A DNA stretch of 64,000 nt from Olsenella sp. SW781 (GTDB lineage: Bacteria > Actinomycetota > Coriobacteriia > Coriobacteriales > Atopobiaceae): NCBI RefSeq assembly GCF_012027725.1, contig NZ_SJOU01000004.1:1-64000 (forward strand), in the 5' to 3' direction. The notes under the pieces were generated by a model. That model was not told the DNA's origin and did not search any database. It was given only the letters and a program-made list of their open reading frames with translations. This document shows, in pieces, positions 1-10,188 of this stretch. The translations under genes were made by a program, and so were the position numbers. Every line of letters starts with the position of its first letter. The first letter of the stretch is position 1.

Positions 1-1
1 C

Positions 2-310
2 CACCGCGACCCCGGACGCAGCAGAACCTCGGCCGCGACAGATGTCTATAAGAGCCCGCCCATGGACATGTCCCACGCCACGGCCGTGCGCGCGCCGATG
101 GTCGGCGTCTTCTACGCGGCGCCCTCGCCTGGCGCCGAGCCCTTCGTGCACGTGGGCTCCAAGGTCAAGAAGGGCGAGACCCTCTGCGTCATCGAGGCCA
201 TGAAGGTCATGAACGAGGTCACCGCCGAGGCCGACGGCGAGATCGTCGACATCTGCGTGAAGGACGGCGACCTCGTCGAGTACGGCTGCTGCCTCATGAA
301 GATCTACTAG
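2..310 (+). CDS. accB: Biotin carboxyl carrier protein of acetyl-CoA carboxylase (5' end outside window)
   Basis: The reading frame is open from the first bases of the window, so the N-terminus is missing. The visible part is a variable linker followed by a complete biotinyl domain of about 75 residues. The domain carries the biotinylation motif EAMKVMNE, in which the first Lys receives biotin. BCCP carries carboxyl groups from biotin carboxylase to the carboxyltransferase in malonyl-CoA synthesis. It is the first visible gene of a fabZ-accC-accDA operon. An internal ATG at 62 exists, but the upstream frame continues, so it is probably not the start. Confidence 0.93.
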   Translation, partial: HRDPGRSRTSAATDVYKSPPMDMSHATAVRAPMVGVFYAAPSPGAEPFVHVGSKVKKGETLCVIEAMKVMNEVTAEADGEIVDICVKDGDLVEYGCCLMKIY

Positions 311-352
311 GTGGAAAAGGGACAGTCACTTTTGCACGGTCACGTTTCCACG
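310..352. repeat. Partial REP-like palindromic element
   Basis: The accB-fabZ gap contains a 22-base stretch (317-338) that is identical to part of the left arm of the larger palindrome at 793-876. It is enclosed by a short inverted repeat, GTGGAAA at 311-317 and TTTCCAC at 345-351. It looks like a decayed or mosaic copy of the same repeat family. Confidence 0.6.
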
Positions 353-367
353 TTGGGAGCTGAGAAG

Positions 368-781
368 ATGAACAAGGAAGAGCTCAAGGACCTGCTGCCC
401 CATCGCGAGCCGATGCTCCTGCTCGACGAGGCGGAGGTCGTCGACGGCGAGGCCCACGGCAAGATCACCATCACCGGTGACGAGTTCTTCGTCCAGGGCC
501 ACTTCCCGGGCAACCCCATCGTCCCGGGCGTGATCCAGTGCGAGATGCTCGCGCAGAACTGCTGCGTTCTTCTCGCCGACGACCTTGCCGCCAAGGGCGC
601 CACGCCCATGTATACGAGCCTCGACAAGGTTCGCTTCAAGCATCCCGTGCGTCCTGGTGACACGGTGGAGCTCACGTGCCGCATCACCAGGAGCCGCGGG
701 CCCTTCCGCTTTGCCACGGGCGAGGCCCGCGTGAACGGCGAGCTCTGCTGCCAGGCGGAGATGTCCTTCGCGCTGATGTGA
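368..781 (+). CDS. fabZ: 3-hydroxyacyl-ACP dehydratase FabZ
   Basis: This 137-residue protein has the FabZ hot-dog fold signature HFPGNPIVPG with catalytic His45, and Glu59 in VIQCEML. It dehydrates 3-hydroxyacyl-ACP to trans-2-enoyl-ACP in type II fatty-acid elongation. The ATG at 368 follows a GGGAGC ribosome-binding site and gives a normal FabZ N-terminus. The longer in-frame extension from 311 would translate the repeat element and is rejected. Placement between accB and accC links it to malonyl-CoA supply. Confidence 0.93.
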   Translation: MNKEELKDLLPHREPMLLLDEAEVVDGEAHGKITITGDEFFVQGHFPGNPIVPGVIQCEMLAQNCCVLLADDLAAKGATPMYTSLDKVRFKHPVRPGDTVELTCRITRSRGPFRFATGEARVNGELCCQAEMSFALM

Positions 782-792
782 CGGAGGCTCTT

Positions 793-876
793 CCGTGCAA
801 AGGGGACAGTCACTTTTGCACGGTGCTGGGCATTCGAAGAGAGCGGCGTGCAAAAGTGACTGTCCCCTTTGCACGG
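793..876. repeat. REP-like palindrome with 30-bp perfect arms
   Basis: Arms at 793-822 and 847-876 are perfect inverted repeats of 30 bp around a 24-base loop. They contain the core GGGGACAGTCACTTTTGCAC. The same family recurs at 310-352 in part and at 10189-10281 in a longer form. It lies in the fabZ-accC gap, so the operon transcript would carry a very stable hairpin here. Similar repeats in other bacteria are mobilised by REP-associated tyrosine transposases. No such transposase is in this window. Confidence 0.85.
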
Positions 877-893
877 TGCGCCAGGAGGCGACG

Positions 894-2223
<1,330 letters not shown>

Positions 2224-2231
<8 letters not shown>

Positions 2232-3948
2232 GCGAGAGAAGAGCATCAACGCCCTCGAGGGGCCGATGACCGAGGTGTCGGCGGAGTTCCCCGAGCGCCA
2301 CATCCTCGTCAAGTGCCCGGGCTGCCGGCGCGTGATCGATCAGGACAAGCTCGCCCAGAACCTTGACGTGTGCCCGCGCTGCGGGCGCCACCTGCGCGTC
2401 TCCGGCCGCAAGCGGATGCGCATGACCGTGGACGCCGGGAGCTTCCAGGAATGGGACCGCGACCTCGCCGCCACGGACTTCCTCGAGTTCCCCGGCTATG
2501 CCGAGAAGCTCGCGGACGCGCGCGAGAAGTCCCACGAGGCCGACGCCGTCGTGTGCGGGCGCGCCGAGATCGGCGGCCACGAGTGCGCGGTCTTCTTCAT
2601 GAACGCCGAGTTCATGATGGGCTCGATGGGCTCGGTGGTGGGCGAGAAGATCTGTCGCACCTTCGAGCGTGCCACCGAGCTTGGGCTGCCCGTCGTGGGC
2701 TTCACCGTCTCCGGCGGCGCCCGCATGCAGGAGGGCACGACCTCGCTCATGCAGATGGCCAAGGTCTCGGCGGCCGTGCGCCGTCACGGCGAGGCGGGTC
2801 TGCTCTACCTGACCGTGCTCACCGACCCGACCACCGGCGGCGTCACCGCGAGCTTTGCCATGGAGGGCGACGTCATCCTCGCCGAGCCGGGCGCGCTTGT
2901 GGCCTTTGCCGGCCCGCGCGTGATCGAGCAGACCACCCACAAGCGCCTGCCCGCGGGCTTCCAGCGCTCCGAGTTCCTGCTCGAGCACGGCTTCTGCGAC
3001 CTCATCGTGGAGCGCAAGGACATGGTGGCCACCCTGACCGAGCTCCTTGCCCTGCACGAGGGCGAGGCCCCCGCGGCCGGGGCCCCGCACACGCTCTCCC
3101 GCGAGGAGCCCCGCGGCAAGCGCGGCGCGCGCCCCAAGCGCGTGGAGGAGCCGACCTGCGCCTACGACATCGTCAAGCTCACCCGCTCCGCCGACCGCGC
3201 GACGGCGCTCGAGCTCCTGGAGCGTGGCCTCGACGGCTTCGTCGAGCTTCATGGCGACCGCCTCTTCGCCGACGACGCCGCCATCGTGGCGGGCATCGGC
3301 TGGAAGGGAGGCCGCGTGATGACCGTCATCGCCATCGAGCGCGGCAACTCAACCAAGGAGCGCGTGCGCCGCAACTTCGGCATGGCGCACCCCGAGGGCT
3401 ACCGCAAGGCGCTGCGCCTCATGCGCCAGGCAGAGAAGTTCGGCCGGCCCGTGGTCTGCCTCGTCGACACCTCCGGGGCCTACTGCGGCATCGGCGCCGA
3501 GGAGCGCGGCCAGGGCGAGGCCATCGCCACCAACCTCGTTGCCATGAGCGGCCTTCGCACGCCCGTGGTGAGCGTCGTGGTGGGCGAGGGAGGATCGGGT
3601 GGGGCGCTCGCGCTCGCCGTCGCCGATCGCGTGCTCATGCTGAGGAGCGCCGCGTACTCGGTCGTGAGCCCCGAGGGCTGCGCCTCGATTCTCTGGAAGG
3701 ACCCGAAGCGCGCCGACGATGCCGCCGCGGCGCTGCACATCACCGCCGAGGACCTCACCGAGCTCGGCCTCGTGGACGGCGTGGTCAACGACATCGGGCT
3801 CACGCACACCGAGATCGCCCACGACCTCGTGCGCGAGGTGGAGCTTGCCCTTGACGAGCTGGGCCAGCTCGACGCCGACCAGCTCGTGGGCCTTCGCTAC
3901 GACAAGTTCCGCGCGATGGGAGGGGATAGGATATGCTCGCGCTCGTAA
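2224..3948 (+). CDS. accDA: Fused acetyl-CoA carboxylase carboxyltransferase (beta-alpha fusion)
   Basis: This single 574-residue polypeptide joins AccD and AccA. Residues 1 to about 285 are the beta subunit, with a zinc ribbon (Cys31, Cys34, Cys50, Cys53) and a crotonase-like domain. Residues from about 310 to the end are the alpha subunit, including GEGGSGGALALA. It transfers the carboxyl group from biotin to acetyl-CoA to make malonyl-CoA. The linker of about 25 residues is basic and proline/alanine-rich. Fusion fixes the subunit ratio at 1:1. The gene overlaps accC by 8 bases and the DegV gene by 16. Confidence 0.95.
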
Positions 3949-4757
3949 CCGACTCCACCTGCGGCCTGACGCGTGTTGAGGCCGATGAGCTGGGCGTCAT
4001 CGTGCTCCCCATGACCTACTCGGTCGACGGCGTCCGCTACTCGGAGGCGCCCGTCGGGGAGAACGGCGACTACGGCTCGCTCATCTCGGCCGGCTCCCGC
4101 GTCGAGACCGAGGCCGTCCACCCGTCTGCCTTCGAGCGCGTCTTCCGCGAGCGCCTCGCCGCGGGCGACGACGTCCTCTGCGTCACCATCTCGTCCCGCC
4201 TTTCCGGCACGTTCCGCAGCGCCGAGGAGGCCGCCGCCGCGGTCGACCCGAGCGGCGAGCGCGTGGCCGTCCTCGACTCCTGGAACACCGCGGGCGCGCT
4301 CGAGTTCCTCGTCCGCCGCGCGCACGCGCTCGCGGCCGCCGGCAGCTCGCTTGCCGAGGTCGTGGCCGGCCTTGCCGAGGCCCGGCGCGGCACCCGCATC
4401 GTCTTCAGCGTGCCCGACATGGGGGCGCTCTTCAGAAGCGGCAGGCTCGGCGCCATCCGCCGCGCCGTGGCCACCAAGCTCAACCGCTATCCCGTCATGG
4501 CCCTCCAGGAGGGCGGAATCGAGAAGTACGGCGACGGGCGCGGCGCGCGCGGCATGGCGGCCGCGATGGTGCGCCGCGTGCCAGAGGGAAGCCGTGAGCT
4601 CGTGGTGTCGCACTTCGGGCCGCGTGGCGTCGAGGCGCGCGAGGTGTTTCTCGCCGCGCGCTCCCGCTTCCCCGAGGCGCACGTGCGCGTGAAGGACGGC
4701 GGCCCGGTGCTCGCCAAGCATCTCGGCGTCGGCGCCGTGGGGCTCTCCTGGGCGTAG
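3933..4757 (+). CDS. DegV family fatty-acid-binding protein
   Basis: This 274-residue protein starts with the DegV signature VTDSTCGL and contains the conserved TISSRLSGTFRSA stretch and the region FSVPDMGALFRSGRLG. DegV/FakB proteins bind a fatty acid and, in firmicutes, present it to the FakA kinase. Its start lies inside the 3' end of accDA (16-base overlap), so it is translated with malonyl-CoA synthesis genes. That supports a lipid role. No FakA-like kinase gene is in the window. Confidence 0.9.
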   Translation: MLALVTDSTCGLTRVEADELGVIVLPMTYSVDGVRYSEAPVGENGDYGSLISAGSRVETEAVHPSAFERVFRERLAAGDDVLCVTISSRLSGTFRSAEEAAAAVDPSGERVAVLDSWNTAGALEFLVRRAHALAAAGSSLAEVVAGLAEARRGTRIVFSVPDMGALFRSGRLGAIRRAVATKLNRYPVMALQEGGIEKYGDGRGARGMAAAMVRRVPEGSRELVVSHFGPRGVEAREVFLAARSRFPEAHVRVKDGGPVLAKHLGVGAVGLSWA

Positions 4758-4802
4758 GCGTCCTCAGGGCCGGCGGGCGCGCTTCTCAGCGCGGAGGGCG
4801 CG

Positions 4803-4948
4803 CCCGCACTCATGAGTGCGGGCATCAAGTGCAGGCAAAAGTGCCGAGAAGGACCATCGAGTGCGTGGTTCTTCTCGGCATTTGTCGTTGAGTGCGGGCA
4901 TCGAGTGCGGCGGAGGCCCGCACTCGTGAGCGCACGCATCGAGTGCGG
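4803..4948. repeat. Cluster of GAGTGCGG half-sites and palindromes
   Basis: This intergenic stretch holds a perfect 20-bp palindrome at 4803-4822 (arms CCCGCACTCA), an imperfect one near 4917-4935, and direct half-sites close to ATCGAGTGCGG at about 4824, 4856, 4887, 4900 and 4938. It lies between the fatty-acid operon and the str operon promoter. The arrangement looks like a multi-site protein-binding region, or a decayed palindromic repeat array. No known regulator is recognised. Confidence 0.6.
4842..4883 (+). terminator. Probable terminator hairpin of the acc operon
   Basis: Arms at 4842-4856 and 4866-4880 pair over 15 bases with one G-U, enclosing a 9-base loop. They contain the TGCCGAGAAG/CTTCTCGGCA motif. 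A short TTT follows. It is nested inside the half-site cluster. The weak U-tract makes termination only probable. Confidence 0.5.
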
Positions 4949-5022
4949 TGGCATCCGCCCCGCCCCTCGGCGCGTGCCGGCCCCTGCCGTTCTTCTCGCC
5001 TGCGCGTGAACGTACGGTGAAG

Positions 5023-5047
5023 AATGGATACGCCCGGGACCGTGGCG
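5023..5047 (+). promoter_or_regulatory. Conserved box upstream of the rpsL promoter
   Basis: The sequence ATGGATACGCCCGGGACCGT is closely matched upstream of rplB (12161-12185) and more loosely upstream of rplC (10299-10323). Here it ends 2 bases before the -35 hexamer of the str promoter. Its position suggests a binding site for a factor that co-regulates ribosomal protein units. The factor is unknown. Confidence 0.45.
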
Positions 5048-5049
5048 TT

Positions 5050-5078
5050 TTGACAACAGCTGGTCATGCGCGTAATGT
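5050..5078 (+). promoter_or_regulatory. Strong sigma-70-type promoter of the str operon
   Basis: TTGACA at 5050-5055 and TAATGT at 5073-5078 are separated by exactly 17 bases. This is a near-consensus vegetative promoter about 90 bases upstream of rpsL. The intervening leader is about 80 bases long. Confidence 0.78.
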
Positions 5079-5166
5079 TCATCGTCGCGTCAATCCGGGG
5101 CAGAGGTGCTGCTCGGCCCTTGAATACGAGAAAAACGGCACGTCGATAGTATAGAAGGAGAGAGCT

Positions 5167-5538
5167 TTGCCTACTATCAACCAGCTGGTCCGCAAGGGCC
5201 GCATGAGCGTCAAGGCCAAGTCCAAGAACGCCGCCCTGCAGCACAACCCCCAGAAGCGTGGCGTCTGCACCCGCGTCTTCACCACCACCCCCAAGAAGCC
5301 GAACTCCGCCCTTCGTAAGGTCGCCCGTGTGCGCCTCGTGAACGGCATCGAGGTCACCGCCTACATCCCCGGCGAGGGCCACAACCTCCAGGAGCACTCG
5401 ATCGTCCTCATCCGCGGCGGCCGTGTGCGTGACCTCCCCGGTGTCCGCTACAAGATCATCCGTGGCGCCTACGACTGCGCCGCCGTGCAGAACCGCCAGA
5501 AGGCGCGCTCCCGCTACGGCACCAAGCGCCCGAAGTAG
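5167..5538 (+). CDS. rpsL: 30S ribosomal protein S12
   Basis: This 123-residue S12 sits at the decoding centre. The start is TTG preceded by GAAGGAGAGAG. The streptomycin-region loop [13 protein letters not shown] is normal, with Lys43 and Lys44 kept. The second loop reads [12 protein letters not shown], so position 88 is Arg (codon CGT at 5428-5430) rather than the near-universal Lys. K88R is a known streptomycin-resistance substitution in other bacteria. First gene of the str operon, 42 bases before rpsG. Confidence 0.97.
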   Translation: MPTINQLVRKGRMSVKAKSKNAALQHNPQKRGVCTRVFTTTPKKPNSALRKVARVRLVNGIEVTAYIPGEGHNLQEHSIVLIRGGRVRDLPGVRYKIIRGAYDCAAVQNRQKARSRYGTKRPK

Positions 5539-5580
5539 TGAACAGCCGCACAATCGTCATCAGAACCGAGGAGATATAAC

Positions 5581-6054
5581 ATGCCGCGTCGTGCATCCAA
5601 GAACCACCGTCGCGAGGTCCAGCCGGACGCCGTGTACAACAACCGTCTCGTGACCCAGCTCATCAACAAGGTCCTTCTCGACGGCAAGAAGGCCACCGCC
5701 GAGCGCATCGTCTACGGTGCCTTTGACATCGTCGCCGAGAAGTCCGGCGAGGACGCCCTCTCCGTCTTCAAGAAGGCCATGGACAACATCCGCCCGACCC
5801 TCGAGGTCAAGCCCAAGCGCGTCGGCGGCGCCACCTACCAGGTGCCCATGGAGGTCAACTCCCGCCGTGCCACTACCCTCGCCATCCGCTGGATGGTCAA
5901 CTTCTCCCGCGCCCGCAAGGAGAAGACCATGGCCGAGCGTCTCGCCAACGAGATCCTCGACGCCTCCAACGGCGTCGGCGCCTCTGTCAAGAAGCGCGAG
6001 GACCTCTTCAAGATGGCCGAGGCCAACCGCGCGTTCTCTCACTACCGCTTCTAA
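5581..6054 (+). CDS. rpsG: 30S ribosomal protein S7
   Basis: This 157-residue S7 nucleates assembly of the 30S head and contacts E-site tRNA. It begins [16 protein letters not shown] and has the family's usual length. A GAGGAG site precedes the ATG. It lies between rpsL and fusA, the standard str operon order, with 21 bases before fusA. Confidence 0.97.
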   Translation: MPRRASKNHRREVQPDAVYNNRLVTQLINKVLLDGKKATAERIVYGAFDIVAEKSGEDALSVFKKAMDNIRPTLEVKPKRVGGATYQVPMEVNSRRATTLAIRWMVNFSRARKEKTMAERLANEILDASNGVGASVKKREDLFKMAEANRAFSHYRF

Positions 6055-6075
6055 GCCGATCCGAGGGAGCTACTT

Positions 6076-8172
6076 ATGGCAAAGGTTAAGTACAAGCTCG
6101 AGGACCTCCGCAACATCGGCATCATGGCCCACATCGATGCCGGCAAGACCACCACGACGGAGCGCATCCTCTACTACACGGGCAAGACCCACAAGATCGG
6201 CGAGGTTCACGACGGCGCCGCCACCATGGACTGGATGGTCCAGGAGCAGGAGCGCGGCGTGACCATCACCTCCGCGGCCACCACGTGCTTCTGGAAGGAC
6301 CACGTCATCCAGATCATCGACACCCCGGGCCACGTTGACTTCACGTCCGAGGTCGAGCGCTGCCTGCGCGTCCTCGACGGTGCCGTTGCGGTCTTCGACG
6401 CCGTCGCCGGCGTCCAGCCGCAGTCCGAGACCGTCTGGCGTCAGGCCACCACGTACGGCGTCCCCCGCATCGCGTTCATCAACAAGTATGACCGCATCGG
6501 CGCCGACTTCTTCCACGCCATCGACACCATGAAGGACCGCCTGCACGCCAACGCCGTGGCGGCCCAGATCCCGATGGGTGCCGAGAACAACTTCTGGGGT
6601 CTCGTCGACCTGGTCACCATGACCGCGTGGGACTTCAAGGAGGACGCCAAGGGCATGATCTACCCCGAGCCCATGGACGCCATCCCCGACGAGTTCATGG
6701 ACCTCGCGCAGGAGAAGCGCGAGGAGCTGCTCGACGCCGCCTCCAACTTCTCCGACGAGATCATGGAGGCCGTGCTCGAGGAGCAGGAGATCCCCGTCGA
6801 CGACCTCAAGGCGGCTCTCCGCAAGGGCGTCATCGCCGGCGAGCTCAACCTCGTCTTCGTGGGCTCTGCCTACAAGAACAAGGGCATCCAGGAGCTCCTC
6901 GACGCCGTCGTGGACTACCTCCCGAGCCCGCTTGACGTCGCCGAGATCGACGGCACCAACCTCAAGGGCGAGCCCGAGGTCCGTCACGCCGACCCGAAGG
7001 AGCCCTTCGCGGCCCTCGCCTTCAAGATCATGACCGACCCGTACGTCGGCAAGCTCACCTACATCCGCGTGTACTCTGGTCAGGCGGAGGCGGGCTCTTA
7101 CGTCTACAACTCGGTCAAGGACAACCGCGAGCGCCTCGGCCGCATCCTCGAGATGAACGCCAACGAGCGCGTCGACCGTGACGAGTGCTCCGCCGGCGAC
7201 ATCGTCGCCTGCGTCGGCCTCAAGAACACCACCACGGGCGAGACCCTCTGCGACGAGAAGCACCCCGTCATCCTCGAGTCCATCGAGTTCGCGACGCCGG
7301 TCATCTCCGTCGCCGTGGAGCCCAAGACCAAGGCCGAGCAGGACAAGATGTCCGTTGGCCTGGCCAAGCTCGCCGAGGAGGACCCGACCTTCCAGGTCCA
7401 CACCGACCACGAGACCGGTCAGACCATCATCTCCGGCATGGGCGAGCTGCACCTCGAGATCATCGTCGACCGCCTGCGCCGTGAGTTCAAGGTCGACTGC
7501 AACGTCGGCAAGCCGCAGGTCGCCTACCGCGAGACCGCCGGCAAGGCCGTCACGCACGTCGAGGGCAAGTTCGTCCGCCAGTCCGGCGGTCGCGGCCAGT
7601 ACGGCCACGCCGTCATCGACATGGAGCCCAATGAGCCGGGCAAGGGCTACGAGTTCGAGAACGCCATCGTCGGCGGCGTCATCCCGAAGGAGTACATCCC
7701 CTCCGTCGACAAGGGCATCCAGGAGGCGCTCGAGAGCGGCGTCATCGCCGGCTACCCGGTCGTCGACATCAAGGTCAAGCTCGTCGACGGCTCCTACCAC
7801 GAGGTCGACTCCTCCGAGGCGGCCTTCAAGATCGCCGGCTCCATGGCCATCAAGGAGGCCCTGAAGAAGTCCAACCCCGTCCTTCTCGAGCCCGTCGAGC
7901 AGGTCGAGGTCGAGACGCCCGAGCAGTACATGGGCGACGTCATGGGCAACCTCTCCTCCCGCCGCGGCAAGATCGAGGGCATGGAGGATCGTCGCGACAC
8001 CAAGGTCATCCGCGCCAAGGTGCCCCTGGGCGAGATGTTCGGCTACGCCACGGACCTTCGCTCCCAGACGCAGGGTCGCGCGAGCTACACCATGCAGTTC
8101 GACTCGTACGAGCCCGTGCCGAAGGCCGTCCGTGACGAGATCGTCGCCAAGAATGGCGGCAACGCTTCCTAG
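6076..8172 (+). CDS. fusA: Elongation factor G
   Basis: This 698-residue translocation GTPase has G1 [10 protein letters not shown]3 DTPGHVD and G4 NKYDR, followed by the usual domains II to V. The G4 motif is NKYD rather than the commoner NKMD, a mild variant. It drives tRNA-mRNA movement after peptide bond formation. It follows rpsG by 21 bases. In many bacteria tuf comes next, but here rpsJ does and no tuf is visible. It is distinct from the tet(W) paralogue at 48.7 kb. Confidence 0.97.
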   Translation: MAKVKYKLEDLRNIGIMAHIDAGKTTTTERILYYTGKTHKIGEVHDGAATMDWMVQEQERGVTITSAATTCFWKDHVIQIIDTPGHVDFTSEVERCLRVLDGAVAVFDAVAGVQPQSETVWRQATTYGVPRIAFINKYDRIGADFFHAIDTMKDRLHANAVAAQIPMGAENNFWGLVDLVTMTAWDFKEDAKGMIYPEPMDAIPDEFMDLAQEKREELLDAASNFSDEIMEAVLEEQEIPVDDLKAALRKGVIAGELNLVFVGSAYKNKGIQELLDAVVDYLPSPLDVAEIDGTNLKGEPEVRHADPKEPFAALAFKIMTDPYVGKLTYIRVYSGQAEAGSYVYNSVKDNRERLGRILEMNANERVDRDECSAGDIVACVGLKNTTTGETLCDEKHPVILESIEFATPVISVAVEPKTKAEQDKMSVGLAKLAEEDPTFQVHTDHETGQTIISGMGELHLEIIVDRLRREFKVDCNVGKPQVAYRETAGKAVTHVEGKFVRQSGGRGQYGHAVIDMEPNEPGKGYEFENAIVGGVIPKEYIPSVDKGIQEALESGVIAGYPVVDIKVKLVDGSYHEVDSSEAAFKIAGSMAIKEALKKSNPVLLEPVEQVEVETPEQYMGDVMGNLSSRRGKIEGMEDRRDTKVIRAKVPLGEMFGYATDLRSQTQGRASYTMQFDSYEPVPKAVRDEIVAKNGGNAS

Positions 8173-8211
8173 TTAACGACCACCGAGCCCTAGCTCATTG
8201 GAGGTACCACA

Positions 8212-8520
8212 GTGTCAAGCCAGAAGATCAGGATTCGCCTCAAGGGCTACGACCACGAGGTCGTTGATCAGTCCGCGAAGCTCATCGTCGACACCGCCCA
8301 GAAGACCGGTGCCCGCGTGTCCGGCCCCATCCCCCTGCCCACCGAGCGCAACCTCTACACGGTCATCCGCTCGCCGCACAAGGACAAGGACTCCCGCGAG
8401 CAGTTCGAGATGCGCACCCACAAGCGCCTCATCGACATCCTCGACCCCTCGCCGTCCACGGTTGACTCGCTCATGCGTCTCGACCTCCCGGCCGGTGTGG
8501 ACATCGAGATTAAGCTCTAA
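8212..8520 (+). CDS. rpsJ: 30S ribosomal protein S10
   Basis: This 102-residue S10/NusE uses a GTG start after TTGGAGGTACCACA. It contains the conserved [16 protein letters not shown] stretch. S10 belongs to the 30S head and also to NusB-NusG antitermination complexes. It usually heads the S10 operon next to rplC. Here it ends the str operon and is separated from rplC by a terminator and two metabolic genes, about 2 kb. Confidence 0.97.
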   Translation: MSSQKIRIRLKGYDHEVVDQSAKLIVDTAQKTGARVSGPIPLPTERNLYTVIRSPHKDKDSREQFEMRTHKRLIDILDPSPSTVDSLMRLDLPAGVDIEIKL

Positions 8521-8522
8521 GC

Positions 8523-8613
8523 AGTAACGCACGTCGGGGGCGCCCCCGGTCTTCCTACGAGAAGTGCTCTTCGAGGAACTTCTCTTCGGAAGACCGGGGG
8601 CGCCCTGCGTTAC
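8523..8613 (+). terminator. Compound hairpin after rpsJ
   Basis: Three nested stems can form. The outer stem is GTAACGCA/TGCGTTAC. The middle stem is GGGCGCCCCCGGTCTTCC with its complement ending near 8605. The inner stem is GAGAAGT/ACTTCTC around a 12-base loop. There is no strong U-tract. The inner part is almost identical to the hairpin after rplX (16201-16266), so this is a shared terminator-like element. Confidence 0.65.
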
Positions 8614-8717
8614 GGACATACTGAGCCGGTGGCAGCGTAGTCCCATGCTGTTGCCAACCTGTAATGTGGGGAAGCTACTATGGCGAGAAGGACGGTTGCT
8701 CTGAGAGGGGACTCGCC

Positions 8718-9323
8718 ATGAACATCGTTTGTCTCGACCTTGAGGGCGTGCTCGTACCGGAGATCTGGATCGCGTTTGCGGAGGAGTCGGGCATCCCAGA
8801 GCTGCGACGCACCACGCGCGACGAGCCCGACTACGACAGACTCATGGCCTTCCGCATCAAGACGCTGCACGAGCACGGGCTGGGGCTGCCGCAGATCCAG
8901 GACGTCATCTCGCGCATCGACCCTCTGCCCGGGGCGCGCGATTTTCTCGACGCCCTGCGCGAGCGTACGCAGGCCGTGATCCTCTCCGACACGTTCGAGG
9001 AGTTCGCTCGCCCGCTCATGGCCAAGCTCGGCTGGCCCACGCTGCTCTGCAACTCGCTCGAGGTCTCCCCGGAGGGAGAGATTCTCCGTCACCGCATGCG
9101 CTGCGAGAACTCCAAGCTCACGACCGTCCGCGCGCTTCAGTCCTGCGGATACGAGACCATTGCCGCAGGCGACTCCTTCAACGACCTCGCCATGATTCGT
9201 GCGAGCAAGGCAGGCTTCCTCTTCCGCAGCACCCCCGCCATCCAGGAGGCCAATCCCGACCTCCCCGCATATGAGACCTATGACGAGCTGCTCGCCGGGA
9301 TAGCGGCGGCGCTCGAGCGGTGA
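8718..9323 (+). CDS. thrH: ThrH-type phosphoserine/homoserine phosphotransferase (HAD family)
   Basis: This 201-residue protein closely resembles Pseudomonas ThrH. It has the HAD nucleophile motif CLDLEGVLVPEIWIAFAE, motif II VILSDTF and motif III AAGDSFND. ThrH dephosphorylates phosphoserine and can transfer the phosphate to homoserine. The ATG at 8718 follows GAGAGGGG and gives the family N-terminus. It is wedged between rpsJ and the rplC cluster, not beside other amino-acid genes. A GC-rich hairpin at 9329-9345 follows the stop. Confidence 0.9.
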   Translation: MNIVCLDLEGVLVPEIWIAFAEESGIPELRRTTRDEPDYDRLMAFRIKTLHEHGLGLPQIQDVISRIDPLPGARDFLDALRERTQAVILSDTFEEFARPLMAKLGWPTLLCNSLEVSPEGEILRHRMRCENSKLTTVRALQSCGYETIAAGDSFNDLAMIRASKAGFLFRSTPAIQEANPDLPAYETYDELLAGIAAALER

Positions 9324-9328
9324 TTGAC

Positions 9329-9345
9329 GGGGCGCGACGCGCCCC
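9329..9345 (+). terminator. Short GC hairpin after thrH
   Basis: GGGGCGC and GCGCCCC pair around a 3-base loop six bases past the thrH stop. No U-tract follows, so terminator function is uncertain. Confidence 0.4.
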
Positions 9346-9359
9346 GAGGCCCCAGGCGA

Positions 9360-9483
9360 CGATTGTCGGTGATTTTTGACGTGACCCTTCTGTAGCTCAG
9401 GTATGCTGACCGGAAAAGCGCAGGTAAAAGCACCGCCTTTATCATGTGTGCCAACCGGTCCCCGCAGAAATCACCGACAATCG
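9360..9483. repeat. 124-bp element bounded by 16-bp perfect inverted repeats
   Basis: CGATTGTCGGTGATTT at 9360-9375 is exactly complementary to 9468-9483. A nested inverted pair, GACCGG at 9408-9413 and CCGGTC at 9455-9460, suggests a folded structure. It lies upstream of the histidine phosphatase gene. It could be a small non-autonomous transposable element or a structured leader RNA. No match to a known RNA family is recognised. Confidence 0.55.
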
Positions 9484-9552
9484 AATCGTCATGCGAAAGA
9501 GGACGTGCACGTCGCTTTGCGGGGTATCATATGCCCGGCGAAAGGGGGCAGG

Positions 9553-10161
9553 ATGCCGACGCTCTACATCCTCCGGCACGGCCAGACCGAATACAACCTG
9601 CAGCATCGGGTCCAGGGGCACTGCGACTCCCCGCTCACGCCGCTCGGCGTCGAGCAGGCGCATGCGGCGGCTCGCTGGATTGCGGGTCAGGGGGTGCGCT
9701 TCGACCGCATGTGCACGTCTCCGCTCGGGCGTGCCGTGTCCACGCTCGAGGTGGTCCGCGAGGAGCTCATGGCGCGAGGCGAGAAGGACCTTCCTCCCGT
9801 CGAGCCTCTGGACGCCCTGATGGAGCGGAGCTACGGCCCCTTCGAGGGCGGCCCCGCCTCCGACGTGCCCGCGGAGCTGTGGGATCCCGGCGAGGCGCTC
9901 GTGCCCTTCGGCGGGGAGGGGAGCGTCGCGCTGCGCCGTCGCATCGTTGCGGCGATGACCGAGGTCGTGAGCGCCCCGGGCGTCGAGACGGCGCTCGCGG
10001 TCTGCCACGGCTCGGCGACGCTCCAGTTCAAGAAGGCGTGGGAACACCTTGCTCGCTGCCCTCAGGACGTGGCGCTCGGGAACTGCTGCGTGCTCGTCTA
10101 CGAGTTCGACCGTCCTTCCGGGCAGTTCTTCTGCGAGCGCATCAAGAATCAGTCTCTCTAG
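9553..10161 (+). CDS. Histidine phosphatase (phosphoglycerate mutase-like) family protein
   Basis: This 202-residue protein begins MPTLYILRHGQTEYN, with the RHG catalytic His motif at about residues 8-10. The second His lies in AVCHGSAT and the acid residue in LMERSYGPFEGG. Members are broad phosphatases or cofactor-dependent mutases. The substrate cannot be told. The ATG at 9553 follows AAAGGGGGCAGG. Longer in-frame starts lie in the upstream inverted-repeat element. Pairing with thrH hints at small-molecule phosphate metabolism. Confidence 0.88.
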   Translation: MPTLYILRHGQTEYNLQHRVQGHCDSPLTPLGVEQAHAAARWIAGQGVRFDRMCTSPLGRAVSTLEVVREELMARGEKDLPPVEPLDALMERSYGPFEGGPASDVPAELWDPGEALVPFGGEGSVALRRRIVAAMTEVVSAPGVETALAVCHGSATLQFKKAWEHLARCPQDVALGNCCVLVYEFDRPSGQFFCERIKNQSL

Positions 10162-10188
10162 CCATACGAGGCGCGCGGCCGTGCAAAG

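Noticed and set aside
6070-7800. 576-codon minus-strand frame
   Set aside because: It is antisense to fusA with a repetitive Val/Asp/Leu composition, a shadow of codon bias.
9360-9483. 6S RNA, SRP RNA or tRNA
   Set aside because: None of the conserved motifs of these RNAs (SRP GGAAG/AGCA loop, tRNA T-loop) is present. Only the inverted repeats support structure.
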